From: Rhizobiales bacterium 63-22
Lineage (GTDB): Bacteria > Pseudomonadota > Alphaproteobacteria > Rhizobiales > Rhizobiaceae
Length of the DNA stretch: 64,000 nucleotides
Direction of reading: 5' to 3'
NCBI GenBank assembly: GCA_001898995.1
Contig: MKVZ01000004.1
Coordinates: 494,612-558,611 of the forward strand
Below the pieces are notes generated by a model. The model saw nothing but the letters and a program-made list of their open reading frames with translations, searched no databases and was not told the origin of the DNA. Positions 16,803-30,161 of this stretch are shown here, piece by piece (the first letter of the stretch is position 1; every line of letters starts with the position of its first letter). The translations under genes were made by a program, and so were the position numbers.

Positions 16803-19535
16803 TTACGCCTTGACGGCCAGTTCCTTCAGTTCGTAGATCAGGTCCAGCGCCTGACGCGCCGTGAGTTCGTCGGGATTGATCGCCGCGACGGCCTTCGCCA
16901 GTTCGCTGTCCTTCGCAGCAAGCTGCGGCTTCGTCTTCTCCTGCCGCAACGCCACCGAAAACAAGGGCAGGTCGTCGATCAGCCTGTCGGCCTTGCCCGA
17001 GGTTTCATCTGCTTCCAGTTGATGCAGCACGTCGCGGGCACGATTGACCACCGCCTCCGGCAGGCCGGCCAGCCGTGCCACCTGCACGCCGTAGGAACGG
17101 TCGGCCGCCCCTTTCGCCACTTCATGCAGGAAGACCACGTCATTGTCCCATTCCTTGACGCGCATGGTGACGTTGGAGAGCCGCTCCAGCTTTTCCGACA
17201 GCGCCGTCATTTCGTGGAAATGGGTGGCGAAAAGCGCGCGGCAGCGGTTCTTCTCATGCAGATATTCCACCGCCGCCCAAGCGATGGACAGGCCGTCGAA
17301 AGTGGCGGTGCCGCGTCCGATCTCATCCAGGATCACCAGCGAGCGCTCGCCGGCCTGATTGAGGATCGCCGCCGTCTCCACCATCTCGACCATGAAGGTG
17401 GAGCGCCCGCGCGCCAGGTCGTCCGAGGCACCGACGCGGCTGAACAGCCGGTCCACCACGCCGATCCGCGCCGAACCGGCCGGCACGAAGGAGCCCATCT
17501 GCGCGAGGATCGCGATCAGCGCGTTCTGGCGCAGGAAGGTCGACTTGCCGCCCATGTTCGGGCCGGTCAAAAGCCAGATAGCCCCGTTTCCGCCGTCGCT
17601 CCGCGGCGACAGATCGCAATCGTTGGCGACGAAGGGATTGGCCGCCTGCCGACGCAGCGCCTGCTCGACCACCGGATGACGCCCGGCGACGATGTTGAAC
17701 GACAGGCCGTCATCGACCTGCGGGCGGCAATAGCCCTGCTCGTCGGCCAGAACCGCCAGCGCCGCCGAAACGTCGAAGACGGCGAGCGCCGAAGCCGCGC
17801 GGCGGATCGCATCCGCATGGGAGACGGCTTCCGCCGTCAGCTCCTCGAAGATGGCGAGTTCGATGGCGAGCGCCCGGTCGGCGGCGTTGGCGATCTTGCT
17901 TTCGAGTTCCGCCAGCTCGGTCGTGGTGAAGCGCATGGCGCTGGCCATGGTCTGGCGGTGGATGAAGCGGCCCTTGGCGGCGTCCGTCCCGGTCAGGGCG
18001 TCGGCGTTGTTGGCCGTCACTTCGATGAAATAGCCGAGCACGTTGTTGTGCTTGATCTTCAGCGACTTGACGCCGGTCTCCTCGATATAGTCGGCCTGAA
18101 GCCCGGCGATCACGCGGCGCGACTGGTCGCGCAAAGACCGCATCTCGTCGAGTTCGGCATGATAGGCGTCACGCACGAAACCGCCGTCACGCTTCAGAAG
18201 CGGCAATTCGTCGGCCAGCGCCCGGTCTAGGTGGGCGGCGAAGATTTGCGGCATGGCAGCGAGCGCGTCGCGGGCGGCGGCGAGTTCGTCGGGCATCAGC
18301 GCGCCGCCCAGAAGCGCAACGATGGTTGCCGCCGCCTCGAAGCCGCGCGCCAGCGCGCCCAGATCGCGCGGGCCGCCGCGCCCGACCGCGAGCCGCGACA
18401 GGGCGCGCGGCATGTCCGGCACGGCTTTCAGTTCCAGCCGCAGGGCCTCGCAGAGCGCGGTTTCACTCAAAAACCACGAGACCGAATCGAGCCGCCCGGC
18501 TATGGCCTCGGGGTCGGTCAGCGGCGCGGTCAGCCTTTCGGCGAGAAGCCGTGCGCCGCCGCCCGTCACGGTGCGATCAATGGCCTTGAGCAGACTGCCG
18601 TCGCGGCTGCCCGACATGGTGCGGACGAGTTCGAGGCTGGCGCGGGTGGCGGGATCGATGAAGATCGTGCCGCCTTCCTGCTCGCCCTCGGGCCGCATCA
18701 GCGGCGGCCGCTCGGATATCTGCGTCTTCTCGATATAGGCGATCGCCCCGGAAATGGCCGAAAGCTCGGCGCGGCTGAACCTGCCGAAACCGTCCAGCGT
18801 CGCCACATCGTAATAACGGCGGATGCGCGCTTCCGCCGCCGCGCTGTCGAACAGGGTGGCGGGCTGCGGCGACACCGCCCGCCCGATCAGGTCGAAGACC
18901 GGGCGCAGATCCGGATCGTGAAAGGCCGTATCGGCGACCACCAGTTCGCGCGGATCGACGCGCATGATGTCGGCGAAAAGCCGGTCGGGCGCGGTCCCCG
19001 AAACGCGGAACGCGCCGGTGGAAATGTCGATCCACGCCAGCGCCAGCGTGCCGTCGCCCTTGTTGCGGCCCAGCGCCATGAGGAAGTTGGCCTCCGACGG
19101 ATCGAGCAGCTTCTCCTCGGTCAGCGTGCCGGGTGTGACGAGGCGAATCACGTCGCGCCGCACCACGGATTTGGCGCCGCGCTTCTTGGCTTCCGCCGGG
19201 TCCTCGATCTGCTCGCAGACCGCCACCCGGTATCCCTTGGCGATCAGTTTTTGCAGATAGTCGTCGGCAGCGTGGACCGGCACACCGCACATCGGGATGT
19301 CCTCGCCCAGATGCTTGCCGCGCTTGGTCAGCGTGATGCCGAGCGCGGCGGAGGCCTCCACCGCGTCGTCGAAGAACAGCTCGTAGAAATCGCCCATGCG
19401 GTAGAACAGGAGCGAATCGACATTCGCCGCCTTGATCTCGATATATTGCTCCATCATGGGCGTCAGGCGAACGGCCCCGTCCGACACGGCATTTTCGCCC
19501 GCGTCCGCCTGTCCCCCGTCGGCATTCGCATCCAT
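16803..19535 (-). CDS. mutS: DNA mismatch repair protein MutS
   Basis: This 910-residue ATPase recognises mismatches. The N-terminal mismatch-binding domain carries [11 protein letters not shown] (the F-x-E wedge). The C-terminal ATPase has Walker [11 protein letters not shown] and Walker [17 protein letters not shown], followed by the ATHFHEM histidine. Length and motifs are complete. The start ATG at 19535 is preceded by AGAAGG nine bases upstream; a further 13 in-frame codons upstream are not needed. It is divergent from maeB. Confidence 0.97.
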   Translation of the reverse strand: MDANADGGQADAGENAVSDGAVRLTPMMEQYIEIKAANVDSLLFYRMGDFYELFFDDAVEASAALGITLTKRGKHLGEDIPMCGVPVHAADDYLQKLIAKGYRVAVCEQIEDPAEAKKRGAKSVVRRDVIRLVTPGTLTEEKLLDPSEANFLMALGRNKGDGTLALAWIDISTGAFRVSGTAPDRLFADIMRVDPRELVVADTAFHDPDLRPVFDLIGRAVSPQPATLFDSAAAEARIRRYYDVATLDGFGRFSRAELSAISGAIAYIEKTQISERPPLMRPEGEQEGGTIFIDPATRASLELVRTMSGSRDGSLLKAIDRTVTGGGARLLAERLTAPLTDPEAIAGRLDSVSWFLSETALCEALRLELKAVPDMPRALSRLAVGRGGPRDLGALARGFEAAATIVALLGGALMPDELAAARDALAAMPQIFAAHLDRALADELPLLKRDGGFVRDAYHAELDEMRSLRDQSRRVIAGLQADYIEETGVKSLKIKHNNVLGYFIEVTANNADALTGTDAAKGRFIHRQTMASAMRFTTTELAELESKIANAADRALAIELAIFEELTAEAVSHADAIRRAASALAVFDVSAALAVLADEQGYCRPQVDDGLSFNIVAGRHPVVEQALRRQAANPFVANDCDLSPRSDGGNGAIWLLTGPNMGGKSTFLRQNALIAILAQMGSFVPAGSARIGVVDRLFSRVGASDDLARGRSTFMVEMVETAAILNQAGERSLVILDEIGRGTATFDGLSIAWAAVEYLHEKNRCRALFATHFHEMTALSEKLERLSNVTMRVKEWDNDVVFLHEVAKGAADRSYGVQVARLAGLPEAVVNRARDVLHQLEADETSGKADRLIDDLPLFSVALRQEKTKPQLAAKDSELAKAVAAINPDELTARQALDLIYELKELAVKA

Positions 19536-19693
19536 GTCATAAAACCTTCTTTTATTGCGTGATTTCAACGCCAAAAATCATTAAATTTCGCATTTCATCC
19601 TTTCCGGATGAATATCTATTCCTGCAAGCGCTGTTTACAGCCCGCTTCCCCGGCGCTATCGGTTTCGTCCAAAGATGAAATTCCGGAGGGAAC

Positions 19694-21986
<2,293 letters not shown>

Positions 21987-21988
<2 letters not shown>

Positions 21989-22085
21989 AAACCGGATTCC
22001 CCTTTCCGGTCCGATGCTCTATCCAGTTGTTTCTACGCATTGTCCTGACGCAAAACCGCTTCGCACTTTTGCTGGAAATGCTCTA
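21987..22085. repeat. Composite palindromic repeat (family A right part joined to the CCGATGCTC module)
   Basis: The left third (AAAACCGGATTCCCCTTTCC to CCGATGCTC) matches the module at 10738. The right two thirds (TTTCTACGCATTG ... AAAACCGCTTCGCACTTTTG then GGAAATGCTC) match the right half of the family A repeats. It ends 49 bp before the glnD start and so lies in its leader. Confidence 0.75.
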
Positions 22086-22133
22086 TAGGGATAGGCGTGA
22101 ATGCCTGTCCCTGCAACCGGACCCGCAAGCCGC

Positions 22134-24938
22134 ATGAGCGCACATGAGCTGAAGCTGGAAGAGATCGTCAACGCCGAGGCGCTCCGCCGCAAGCTGTACG
22201 AACTGGCGGATTCCACCGGAGAGGACTATACCGGCCAGACGGTGCGCAAGGTGGTGTTGCAGGCGCTGAAGGATGCGCGGTCGCGCGGGTGCGCCAATGC
22301 CGAAGCCCTTCTGATGAAGGACGGCGGCGGCACGCTCTGCGCGCGCAGGCTTTCCCATCTGACCGACGTCCTGATCGAGACCCTGTTCGAATTCGCCACG
22401 ACCCGCGTCTATCCGATGTACAACCCGTCGAAGGCGGAGAACATGGCCCTCGTCGCGGTCGGCGGCTACGGGCGCGGCGGGCTGGCGCCCGGCTCCGACA
22501 TCGACCTCCTGTTCCTGCTCCCCTACAAGCAGACGCCATGGGGCGAGCAGGTGGTGGAATACATGCTCTACATGCTGTGGGACATGGGGCTGAAGGTCGG
22601 CCATTCGACCCGCAACGTCGACGAATGCATCCGCCTGTCGCGCGAGGACATGACCATCCGCACCGCGCTTCTCGACGCGCGCTTTCTCACCGGCGACCGC
22701 GAACTGTTCAGGAACCTCGTCACGCGTTTCGACGCGGAAGTGGTGAAGGATACGGGACCGGAATTCATTCAGGCCAAGCTCGCCGAGCGCGACGCGCGCC
22801 ACCGCAAGGCCGGCGAGACGCGCTATCTGGTCGAGCCGAACGTCAAGGAGGGCAAGGGCGGCCAGCGCGACCTGCACACGCTCTACTGGATCGTCAAATA
22901 TTTCTACCGGGTCAAGAGCAAGGAAGAGATCATCCGGCTCGGCGTGCTGTCGCGCGCGGAACTGCGCCTGTTCGACAAGGCGGAGGATTTCCTCTGGGCG
23001 GTGCGCTGCCACATGCATTTCGCGACACTGAAGGCCGAAGAGCGCCTTTCCTTCGACATCCAGCCGGAGATCGCCCAACGGCTCGGCTATACCGCGCATC
23101 CCGGCCAGAACTATGTCGAACGCTTCATGAAGCATTATTTTCTGGTGGCGAAGGATGTGGGCGACCTCACCCGCATCATCTCGGCGGCGCTGGAGGAACG
23201 GCAGGCCAAGCATGTTCCGGGCTTCAACCGCATCTTCCTCACCTTCTCGCACCGCAAGCGCAAGCTTTCCGGCAGCAACGATTTCGTGTCGGAGAACCAC
23301 CGCATCAACACCGCCCGCCCGGACGTGTTCGTGGCCGATCCGGTCAACCTCATCCGCATCTTCCATCTGGCCGACAGGCACGGGCTGGAATTCCACCCGG
23401 AGGCGATGCAGCAGATCACGCGCTCGCTGAAGCTCATCAATGCGGACCTGCGCGAGAACCCGGAAGCCAACCGTCTTTTCCTCGAAATACTGACCTCGCC
23501 GCGCAACCCTGAACTGATCCTGCGCCGCATGAACGAATCGGGCGTGCTCGGCAAGTTCATTCCCGATTTCGGCAAGATCGTCGCCATGATGCAGTTCAAC
23601 ATGTACCACCATTATACGGTGGACGAGCATCTGTTGCGCTGCATCGCGGTGCTGACCGAGATCGAGCACGGTGAACTGGAGAACGAGCATCCGCTCTGCA
23701 ACCGGCTCATCAAGACGCTGAAGCGCGACCGCAACCTGCTTTATGTGGCGCTGCTGCTGCACGACATCGCCAAGGGCCGCCCGGAGGACCATTCCATCGC
23801 CGGCGCGCGCATCGCGCGGAAACTCTGCCCGCGCTTCGGGCTGACGCCGGCGGAGACCGAGACGGTGGAATGGCTGGTGCGCGAGCACCTGACCATGAGC
23901 ATGGTGGCGCAGTCGCGCGACCTCAACGACCGCAAGACCATCGTCGATTTCGCCGATACGGTGCAGACCATGGAGCGGCTGAAACTGCTCCTGATCCTCA
24001 CCGTCTGCGATATCAAGGCGGTCGGTCCCGGCGTGTGGAACGGCTGGAAAGGCCAGCTTCTGCGCACGCTGTTCGAGGAGACGGAACTGGTGCTGACCGG
24101 CGGTTTCTCCGAGCTTTCGCGCGCCGACCGCGACCGGCACGCGCGCGCCGCGCTGGCCGAAAAGCTGGCCGGCTGGCCGGAGAAGGAGCGCGAGGCCTAT
24201 CTCGGCCTGCACTACCAGAACTATTTCCTCACCGTCAGCCTCGACGATCAGCTTCGCCATGCCCATTTCATCCGCGAGGCCGACGCCGAGGGCCGCGCGC
24301 TCGCCACCATGGCCAAGCCACACAGCTTCGAGGCGGTGACGGAAATCACCATTCTCGCGCCCGACCATCCGCGCCTGCTCTCGATCATCACCGGCGCCTG
24401 CGCGGCGGCGGGAGCCAATATCGTCGACGCGCAGATCTTCACCACCAGCGACGGACGCGCGCTCGACACGATCCTCATCAACCGCGAATTCGAGCTGGAC
24501 GAGGACGAGCGCCGCCGTGCCGAGCGCGTGGGCAAGGTGATCGAGGACGTGCTGTCCGGCAAGGCGCACCTGCCCGACGTGCTGGCCCGGCGCATGCGGC
24601 CGCGCAAATCCACCAGGGCGTTCAGGGTCGAACCGCGCGTGGAGATCAACAACACGCTCTCCAACAAGTTCACCGTGATCGAGGTGGAGGGGCTTGACCG
24701 GCCCGGCCTTTTGTCGGAACTGACCGGCCTCATGTCCGATCTTTCGCTCGACATCGCCTCGGCGCATATCACCACCTTCGGCGAGAAGGTGATCGACAGT
24801 TTCTACGTGACCGACCTCGTCGGCCACAAGATCACCAACGCCACCCGGCAGGGCAATATAAGGCGCAAGCTGCTGGCGCTGCTCGGCGGCGAGGAAAACG
24901 CGAAAACGAACGGACGCCCGCCGCAGGCGGCGGCATAA
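22134..24938 (+). CDS. glnD: Bifunctional PII uridylyltransferase / uridylyl-removing enzyme
   Basis: This 934-residue nitrogen sensor adds UMP to PII proteins when glutamine is low and removes it when glutamine is high. Domains in order: nucleotidyltransferase ([18 protein letters not shown]), a helical GlnE-like region, an HD phosphohydrolase domain ([27 protein letters not shown]) for UMP removal, and two C-terminal ACT domains ([39 protein letters not shown]). I start at [10 protein letters not shown], which fits the usual rhizobial length; an ATG 33 bp upstream is in frame. It works with rpoN and ptsN in nitrogen control. Confidence 0.96.
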   Translation: MSAHELKLEEIVNAEALRRKLYELADSTGEDYTGQTVRKVVLQALKDARSRGCANAEALLMKDGGGTLCARRLSHLTDVLIETLFEFATTRVYPMYNPSKAENMALVAVGGYGRGGLAPGSDIDLLFLLPYKQTPWGEQVVEYMLYMLWDMGLKVGHSTRNVDECIRLSREDMTIRTALLDARFLTGDRELFRNLVTRFDAEVVKDTGPEFIQAKLAERDARHRKAGETRYLVEPNVKEGKGGQRDLHTLYWIVKYFYRVKSKEEIIRLGVLSRAELRLFDKAEDFLWAVRCHMHFATLKAEERLSFDIQPEIAQRLGYTAHPGQNYVERFMKHYFLVAKDVGDLTRIISAALEERQAKHVPGFNRIFLTFSHRKRKLSGSNDFVSENHRINTARPDVFVADPVNLIRIFHLADRHGLEFHPEAMQQITRSLKLINADLRENPEANRLFLEILTSPRNPELILRRMNESGVLGKFIPDFGKIVAMMQFNMYHHYTVDEHLLRCIAVLTEIEHGELENEHPLCNRLIKTLKRDRNLLYVALLLHDIAKGRPEDHSIAGARIARKLCPRFGLTPAETETVEWLVREHLTMSMVAQSRDLNDRKTIVDFADTVQTMERLKLLLILTVCDIKAVGPGVWNGWKGQLLRTLFEETELVLTGGFSELSRADRDRHARAALAEKLAGWPEKEREAYLGLHYQNYFLTVSLDDQLRHAHFIREADAEGRALATMAKPHSFEAVTEITILAPDHPRLLSIITGACAAAGANIVDAQIFTTSDGRALDTILINREFELDEDERRRAERVGKVIEDVLSGKAHLPDVLARRMRPRKSTRAFRVEPRVEINNTLSNKFTVIEVEGLDRPGLLSELTGLMSDLSLDIASAHITTFGEKVIDSFYVTDLVGHKITNATRQGNIRRKLLALLGGEENAKTNGRPPQAAA

Positions 24939-25110
24939 AGCATTTCCAGCGAAAGTGCGAAGCGGTTTCGCGTAGGATAATGCGTAAAGCAAAGAGAGCA
25001 TTTTGCAGCTAAATGGAAACATTTGACGTCGCATAAATGCGGTGAAAACAAAGAGATAGAGCATTTCCAGCGAAAGTGCGAAGCGGTTTCGCGTGGGATA
25101 ATGCGTAAGA
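24939..25110. repeat. Triple cluster of family A repeat modules, reverse orientation
   Basis: Two nearly identical modules, AGCATTTCCAGCGAAAGTGC followed by GAAGCGGTTTCGCGT, lie at 24939-24990 and 25058-25110. Between them (about 24995-25057) is the module with GAGCATTTTGCAGC and GTGAAAACAAAGAGAT, which is the reverse complement of part of the element at 796. The cluster fills the glnD-murJ gap and ends 26 bp before the murJ start. Confidence 0.8.
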
Positions 25111-25135
25111 CGAAAAGTACAGGTTTTTCAAACGA

Positions 25136-26725
25136 ATGAGTCTCGTCAAGAAATTCGCCACGGTCGCGTCCGGCACGCTGATGAGCCGCGTTTTCGGCTT
25201 CACGCGCGAGATGCTCATGGCGGCGGCGCTCGGCACCGGCCCCGTAGCCGACGCCTTCAACGCGGCCTTCCGTTTCCCGAACACGTTCCGGCGGCTGTTC
25301 GCCGAGGGCGCGTTCAATTCCGCCTTCGTGCCGCTCTTCGCCAGAGAGATCGAAAACAACGGCATGGAAGGCGCGCGGCGCTTCTCCGAGGAAGTGTTCG
25401 GCGTGCTGTTCACCGTGCTTCTCGTCATCACCATCGCGATGGAACTCTTCATGCCCTTCATCGTGCGCACGGTGGTGGCGCCGGGCTTTCTCGATGATGC
25501 GGTGAAATTCCAGAACACTGTGCACCTCGCCGCGATCATGTTCCCCTATCTCGCCTGCATGTCGCTCGCGGCCATGATGGGCGGCATGCTCAATTCGCTG
25601 CACCGCTATTTCGCGGCGGCGATCGCACCCGTCTTCCTCAACATCATCCTGATCGGCGTGCTGGCGGTGGCGTGGTGGCGGCATTACGATGCGCTGACCG
25701 TCGGCTATCACCTGTCATGGGGCGTCATGGCGGCGGGGCTGGTGCAACTCGCCATCGTCTGGATCGCGGTGCGCAATGCCGGCATCCGCATCGGCCTGCG
25801 CCTGCCGCATATCACCGCCGATGTGCGCCGCCTGCTGGTTCTGGCGCTGCCCGCCGCGGTCACCGGCGGCATCACGCAGATCATCCTGCTCATCAACACC
25901 AATATCGCATCGAGCATGGATGGGGCCGTGTCGTCGCTGGTCTATGCCGACCGCGTCTACCAGCTGCCGCTCGGCGTGGTGGGTATCGCGGTGGCGACGG
26001 TGCTGCTGCCGGAACTTACGCGCGCGCTGCGCGGCGGCTTCATGAAGGAAGCGGCCAATCTCCAGAACCGTTCGGTGGAGTTCGTGCTGTTCCTGACGCT
26101 GCCCGCCGCCGCCGCCCTTCTGGTCATGTCGGAGCCGATCGTGCGGCTCCTGTTCGAGCGCGGCCATTTCTCGCCCCAGTCCACCGTGGTCGTGGCCAAT
26201 ATCCTCGCCATATACGGCCTCGGCCTGCCTGCCTTCGTGCTGATCAAGGCCTTCATTCCCGGCTTCTTCGCGCGGGAGGACACGCGCACGCCGATGATCT
26301 TCGCCGCGATTTCCGTCACCGTGAACGTCACGCTCGCCATTACCCTGTTTCCGCATCTGGGACCGAGCGGCATCGCCATCGCCGAGACCGTGGCCGGTTG
26401 GGTCAACGCCGTCCTGCTGTTCGCCACGCTGGTCAGGCGCGGCCACTGGGGACGGGACATTCCGCTCCTGACCCGTATTCCCCGGCTGCTGGCCGCCGCC
26501 GCCATCATGGGCTTCGGCATCCATTACGCGGTCGGCCATTATGCGTGGCAGCTTTCCACCGCAGCGCCATTTCTGGTACGCGCCGGGACCGTGTTCCTCA
26601 TCGTGATCGCCGCCATGGTGGTCTATTTCGGCCTCGCTTTCGGGACCGGCGGGGCCAATACCGGCATGATCCGCCGCAACATCAAGCGCGGCGCGAAAGA
26701 AAAGGCTATGGAGGGCAAGCCGTAA
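25136..26725 (+). CDS. murJ: Lipid II flippase (MviN)
   Basis: This 529-residue polytopic membrane protein flips lipid-linked peptidoglycan precursor across the inner membrane. About 14 hydrophobic spans are visible. Family marks are SRVFGFTREMLMAAALGTG at the N-terminus, FRFPNTFRRLFAEGAFNSAF, and the FIPGFFAREDTRTPM loop. The glnD-murJ-trpS order is common in rhizobia. Its Shine-Dalgarno region is poor, and its leader is dominated by repeats. Confidence 0.95.
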   Translation: MSLVKKFATVASGTLMSRVFGFTREMLMAAALGTGPVADAFNAAFRFPNTFRRLFAEGAFNSAFVPLFAREIENNGMEGARRFSEEVFGVLFTVLLVITIAMELFMPFIVRTVVAPGFLDDAVKFQNTVHLAAIMFPYLACMSLAAMMGGMLNSLHRYFAAAIAPVFLNIILIGVLAVAWWRHYDALTVGYHLSWGVMAAGLVQLAIVWIAVRNAGIRIGLRLPHITADVRRLLVLALPAAVTGGITQIILLINTNIASSMDGAVSSLVYADRVYQLPLGVVGIAVATVLLPELTRALRGGFMKEAANLQNRSVEFVLFLTLPAAAALLVMSEPIVRLLFERGHFSPQSTVVVANILAIYGLGLPAFVLIKAFIPGFFAREDTRTPMIFAAISVTVNVTLAITLFPHLGPSGIAIAETVAGWVNAVLLFATLVRRGHWGRDIPLLTRIPRLLAAAAIMGFGIHYAVGHYAWQLSTAAPFLVRAGTVFLIVIAAMVVYFGLAFGTGGANTGMIRRNIKRGAKEKAMEGKP

Positions 26726-26803
26726 TTTGCCCTTGAAAGGCCGGGAACTCTCTGCGAAAACACGCGCCATCGTCAACGCCCTTTGTTTTAGGGGTGGGCA
26801 TTT

Positions 26804-26855
26804 CGTCACGCATTTCCGAACGCGAAACCGGCATCCACTTTCGCTGGAAATGCTC
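26804..26855. repeat. Family A repeat, right-half copy upstream of trpS
   Basis: The sequence TCACGCATTTCCGAACGCG, then AAACCGGCATCCACTTTCGC and GGAAATGCTC, is the right module of family A in forward orientation. It ends 16 bp before the trpS start codon. Confidence 0.75.
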
Positions 26856-26871
26856 ATTTCAGGACAGAATC

Positions 26872-27939
26872 ATGAGCACGTTCAAGCCGCTTGTCTTCTC
26901 CGGCGTCCAGCCGACCGGAAACCTGCACCTCGGCAACTATCTGGGGGCGATCAAGCGGTGGGTGGAGATTCAAGCCACCCACGAGTGCATCTATTGCGTC
27001 GTGGACATGCACGCGCTGACCGTCTCGCCCGACCCGGCGGAGCTGCAGCAGTCGACCCGTGAGGTGGCCGCCGCCTTCCTCGCCGCGGGCATCGACGCGA
27101 AAAAGAGCATCGTCTTCAACCAGAGCCGCGTCATGCAGCATGCGGAACTGGCATGGGTGTTCAACTGCGTGGCGCGCGTCGGCTGGATGAACCGCATGAC
27201 GCAGTTCAAGGACAAGGCCGGCAAGGACCGCGAGAACGCCTCGCTCGGCCTGTTCGCCTATCCGAGCCTGATGGCAGCCGACATCCTGCTCTACCGCGCC
27301 ACCGCCGTGCCGGTGGGCGAGGACCAGAAGCAGCATCTGGAACTGACCCGCGACATCGCGCAGAAGTTCAACAACGACTACTCCGACCGCATCGCAGCAC
27401 TTGGCGTCGGCGTCGACATGCAGGTGGGCGACGAGAAGGTTTCGGGCTTCTTCCCCCTCACCGATCCGATGATCTCCGGCCCGGCCATGCGCATCATGTC
27501 GCTGCGAGACGGCACCAAGAAAATGTCGAAATCCGATCCGTCCGACCTGTCGCGCATAAACCTGATCGACGACGAGGACACGATCAACAAAAAGATCCGC
27601 AAGGCCAAGACCGATTCCGACGGCTTGCCCTCGCAGGTGGAAGGGCTGGAAGGCCGCCCGGAAGCGGACAATCTGGTCGGCATCTATGCGGCGCTCGCCT
27701 CCAAGACGAAGGAAGAGGTGCTGGGCGAATTCGGCGGGCGCCAGTTCTCCGATTTCAAGTCGGCGCTGGCCGATCTCGCGGTGGCGCGGCTCTCGCCCAT
27801 CACCCATGAAATGCGCCGGCTGGTGGCCGATCCGGGCTATATCGACGGCGTGCTCAGCGACGGCGGCGCGCGTGCGCGCGCGATTGCCGAACAGACCATG
27901 CGCCATGTGCGCGATATCGTCGGCTGGTTGCAGGACTGA
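26872..27939 (+). CDS. trpS: Tryptophanyl-tRNA synthetase
   Basis: This 355-residue class I aminoacyl-tRNA synthetase charges tRNA-Trp. The ATP-binding signatures are present: [11 protein letters not shown] (HIGH motif) at about residues 17-27 and [10 protein letters not shown] (KMSKS motif) near residue 220. The ATG at 26872 follows CAGGACAGAATC; the longer upstream frame runs through the repeat and is rejected. It follows murJ. Confidence 0.96.
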   Translation: MSTFKPLVFSGVQPTGNLHLGNYLGAIKRWVEIQATHECIYCVVDMHALTVSPDPAELQQSTREVAAAFLAAGIDAKKSIVFNQSRVMQHAELAWVFNCVARVGWMNRMTQFKDKAGKDRENASLGLFAYPSLMAADILLYRATAVPVGEDQKQHLELTRDIAQKFNNDYSDRIAALGVGVDMQVGDEKVSGFFPLTDPMISGPAMRIMSLRDGTKKMSKSDPSDLSRINLIDDEDTINKKIRKAKTDSDGLPSQVEGLEGRPEADNLVGIYAALASKTKEEVLGEFGGRQFSDFKSALADLAVARLSPITHEMRRLVADPGYIDGVLSDGGARARAIAEQTMRHVRDIVGWLQD

Positions 27940-28093
27940 CCGATCGGACCGGGACGCCGCGACGAGGACATGATCGCGAGCATGGACGCGGCGGCCTGAA
28001 CGTCCTATATAGGGGGCAATGAAACCGTCCGGCGGAGGCGTCTGCACGCCGGTACGAGCGATCCTCAGCACAGATTCAAGCGGGAGAACGTCG

Positions 28094-28666
28094 ATGTTCA
28101 TCCAGACCGAGACCACGCCCAATCCGGCGACCCTGAAGTTTCTCCCCGGCAAGGTGGTCATGCCGGAAGGCACCGCCGATTTCCGCGACGCGGCGAGCGC
28201 GGCCAACACCTCGCCGCTGGCGGCGCGGCTTTTCGCGGTGCCCGGCGTGACCGGCGTGTTCTTCGGCTATGATTTCATCACCGTCACCAAGGAAGACGGC
28301 GAATGGCAGCATCTCAAGCCCGCCATTCTCGGCACGATCATGGAGCATTTCATGACCGGCGCGCCGGTCATGGCCGGCAACAGCAATACGGACTCGGCCG
28401 CCGCCCATGGCGACGCGGAATTCTTCGACGAGGCCGATGCGGAAATCGTCGAGACGATCAAGGAACTGATCGAGACGCGCGTGCGTCCGGCGGTGGCACA
28501 GGACGGCGGCGACATCACCTTCCGCGGCTTCGAGAACGGCACCGTATTCCTCAACATGAAGGGCGCCTGCTCCGGCTGCCCGTCCTCCACCGCCACGCTC
28601 AAGCACGGCATCCAGAACCTGCTCAGGCACTTCGTGCCGGAAGTGCAGCAGGTCGAGCAGATTTGA
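28094..28666 (+). CDS. NifU-domain Fe-S scaffold/carrier protein (Nfu type)
   Basis: This 190-residue protein has the Nfu N-terminal domain (MFIQTETTPNPATLKFLPG) and a C-terminal NifU domain with the cluster-binding CxxC in GACSGCPSSTATLK at about residues 156-170. Nfu proteins accept Fe-S clusters and deliver them to client enzymes such as aconitase and lipoyl synthase. GGGAGAA precedes the ATG. A CCTATATAG segment near 28003-28011 could be its -10. A strong terminator follows. Confidence 0.93.
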   Translation: MFIQTETTPNPATLKFLPGKVVMPEGTADFRDAASAANTSPLAARLFAVPGVTGVFFGYDFITVTKEDGEWQHLKPAILGTIMEHFMTGAPVMAGNSNTDSAAAHGDAEFFDEADAEIVETIKELIETRVRPAVAQDGGDITFRGFENGTVFLNMKGACSGCPSSTATLKHGIQNLLRHFVPEVQQVEQI

Positions 28667-28685
28667 CTGCTTGAAAAAGACGAAG

Positions 28686-28713
28686 AAAAAGGCCGCTTTG
28701 AAGCGGCCTTTTT
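28686..28713. terminator. Bidirectional intrinsic terminator between the Nfu-type gene and ldt
   Basis: AAAAAGGCCGCTT, a 2-base loop, and AAGCGGCCTTTTT form a perfect 13-bp palindrome with T-runs on both strands. It lies between two convergent genes and can serve both. Confidence 0.9.
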
Positions 28714-28734
28714 GCTGTTACGGGCGAGAAGCGA

Positions 28735-29355
28735 TTACTGCTTCACGATCACTTTCGCGCCCACTTCGGCACGGTTGTAAAGGTCCATGATGTCCTGATT
28801 CATCAGGCGGATGCAGCCCGACGACATGGCCTTGCCGATGGACCACCATTCCGGCGTGCCGTGCAGGCGATAGCCGGTGTCGCCATGCTTGTTGAAGAGA
28901 TAGAGCGCGCGCGCGCCGAGCGGATTCTTCAGGCCGGGGTCCATGCCGTCGCGGAATTTCGCCAGTTCCGGCTGGCGCTTGATCATCTGCGAGGGCGGCG
29001 TCCATGTCGGCCATTCGCGCTTCAGCGCCACGCGCGCCGTGCCCGACCACTCGAAGCCCTGCCGACCGACGCCGATGCCGTAGCGCATGGCCTTGCCGTC
29101 CGGCATGATGAAATAGAGGAATTTCTGCCGCGTATCGACGATGATCGTCCCCGGCGCCTCTTTCGTCGGATAGGAGACGATCTGGCGGCGGTATTCAGCC
29201 GGAATCTTCTCACTCGGTATGGCCGGAACGGTATAGCCGGCGTCCGTCACCGAAGAATAGGACGCGGTATAGAAGCCGCCGCCCACCGTGGAGCAGCCGG
29301 CCAACGCGCCGGCCAGCAACAGTGCGGCGGCCGGTTTCAAGATGCGAGAATTCAT
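28735..29355 (-). CDS. L,D-transpeptidase (YkuD domain) lipoprotein
   Basis: This 206-residue envelope enzyme has a lipoprotein signal (LLLAGALAGC, lipidated Cys21) and a YkuD catalytic domain. The catalytic HGTPEWWSIG histidine and the nucleophile Cys181 in SSGCIRLMNQD are present. Such enzymes make 3-3 peptidoglycan cross-links or attach beta-barrel proteins to peptidoglycan, which in Brucella-type bacteria is prominent; here the exact reaction is inferred. A GGGGG ribosome site precedes the ATG, and a CtrA-type box lies about 80 bp upstream, suggesting cell-cycle control. Confidence 0.92.
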   Translation of the reverse strand: MNSRILKPAAALLLAGALAGCSTVGGGFYTASYSSVTDAGYTVPAIPSEKIPAEYRRQIVSYPTKEAPGTIIVDTRQKFLYFIMPDGKAMRYGIGVGRQGFEWSGTARVALKREWPTWTPPSQMIKRQPELAKFRDGMDPGLKNPLGARALYLFNKHGDTGYRLHGTPEWWSIGKAMSSGCIRLMNQDIMDLYNRAEVGAKVIVKQ

Positions 29356-29430
29356 ACATTCCCCCAGGAATTGATTGATGCCGTCAATGGAGCGAATCGC
29401 CCGTTCGTTCGCGAGGATGCGGCAGTATCG

Positions 29431-29446
29431 TTAACCGGGCGTTAAC
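29431..29446. promoter_or_regulatory. CtrA-type binding box
   Basis: TTAACCGGGCGTTAAC is an exact match to the TTAA-N7-TTAAC consensus of the alphaproteobacterial cell-cycle regulator CtrA (established from Caulobacter and Brucella). It lies 76 bp upstream of the ldt start codon and about 220 bp upstream of mmcB. Confidence 0.65.
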
Positions 29447-29603
29447 CGTAAATTGAAAATCCACCAAAGCGCCTGAATTCGGACATATTATCGGGCATCC
29501 GTCATAAAATAGTCACAAATCCGTCACGCGTTTTGCGACGTTATCATCGTTTTTTGCATGTTTTGCGGTTGTCGGGCCCTGAAACGCCGCGCCGTCTCTA
29601 TAG

Positions 29604-29655
29604 CTTCACGCATTTCCGAACGCGAAACCGCTTCACACTTTCGCTGGAAATGCTC
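29604..29655. repeat. Family A repeat, right-half copy upstream of mmcB
   Basis: TTCACGCATTTCCGAACGCG, then AAACCGCTTCACACTTTCGC and GGAAATGCTC, repeats the right module nearly exactly as at 26804. It ends 11 bp before the mmcB start codon. Confidence 0.75.
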
Positions 29656-29666
29656 AAAATGCAGCC

Positions 29667-30161
29667 ATGCCCATCGTGATTCCCAACCGTACGCACCCGC
29701 TTTCCGACGGAAGGCAATCGGAAAACGCGCTCCTCGTGCGGCGCGGCGTGCAGCGGCTTTTTCTCGAGATGGGGCTGGCGGCACTGCCCGAACTGCCGCT
29801 GGCATCCGGCCGTCGCGCCGACCTCATCGCCGTCAGCCGCAAGGGCGAAATCTGGATCGTGGAGATCAAATCCTCGGTCGAGGACTGGAAGGCCGATCAT
29901 AAATGGCCGGACTACCGGACCTATTGCGACCGGCTGTTCTTCGCCACGCATCCGGGTGTGCCGAGGGAGATTTTCCCGAAGGAGTGCGGCTTCATCCTGT
30001 CGGACGGCTATGGCGCGGAAATATTGCGCGAGGCACCCGAACACCGCCTGCCGGCCCCGGTGCGCAAGGCACTGATGCTGCGCTTCGCCCGCGCCGGCGC
30101 GGCACGGCTGACGCTGGCGGAACTGGCCGGAATGGACGTGCCCGAGACGGACGCGGATTAG
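29667..30161 (+). CDS. mmcB: MmcB family DNA repair protein
   Basis: This 164-residue protein has a PD-(D/E)XK-like nuclease core: GRRADLIAVSRKGEIWIVEI followed by KSSVEDWKADHKW, matching the MmcB family (DUF2161-like). Caulobacter MmcB is SOS/GcrA-controlled and affects mitomycin C resistance with ImuB. The catalytic-type Asp and Glu-x-Lys are present. The start has little Shine-Dalgarno because the repeat ends just before it. The 3' end overlaps the convergent regA stop by 4 bp. Confidence 0.85.
   Translation: MPIVIPNRTHPLSDGRQSENALLVRRGVQRLFLEMGLAALPELPLASGRRADLIAVSRKGEIWIVEIKSSVEDWKADHKWPDYRTYCDRLFFATHPGVPREIFPKECGFILSDGYGAEILREAPEHRLPAPVRKALMLRFARAGAARLTLAELAGMDVPETDAD

Larger units (their letters stand above)
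29356..29666. other. ldt-mmcB divergent intergenic region
   Basis: These 311 bp contain a CtrA-type box (29431-29446), an AT-rich stretch at 29480-29560 that probably holds promoters, a GAATC adenine-methylation type site near 29394, and a family A repeat at the right end. No gene is seen. Confidence 0.55.

Noticed and set aside
22083..25064. A 993-codon open frame antisense to glnD
   Set aside because: Same reason: no domain, no ribosome site, complete glnD on the opposite strand.
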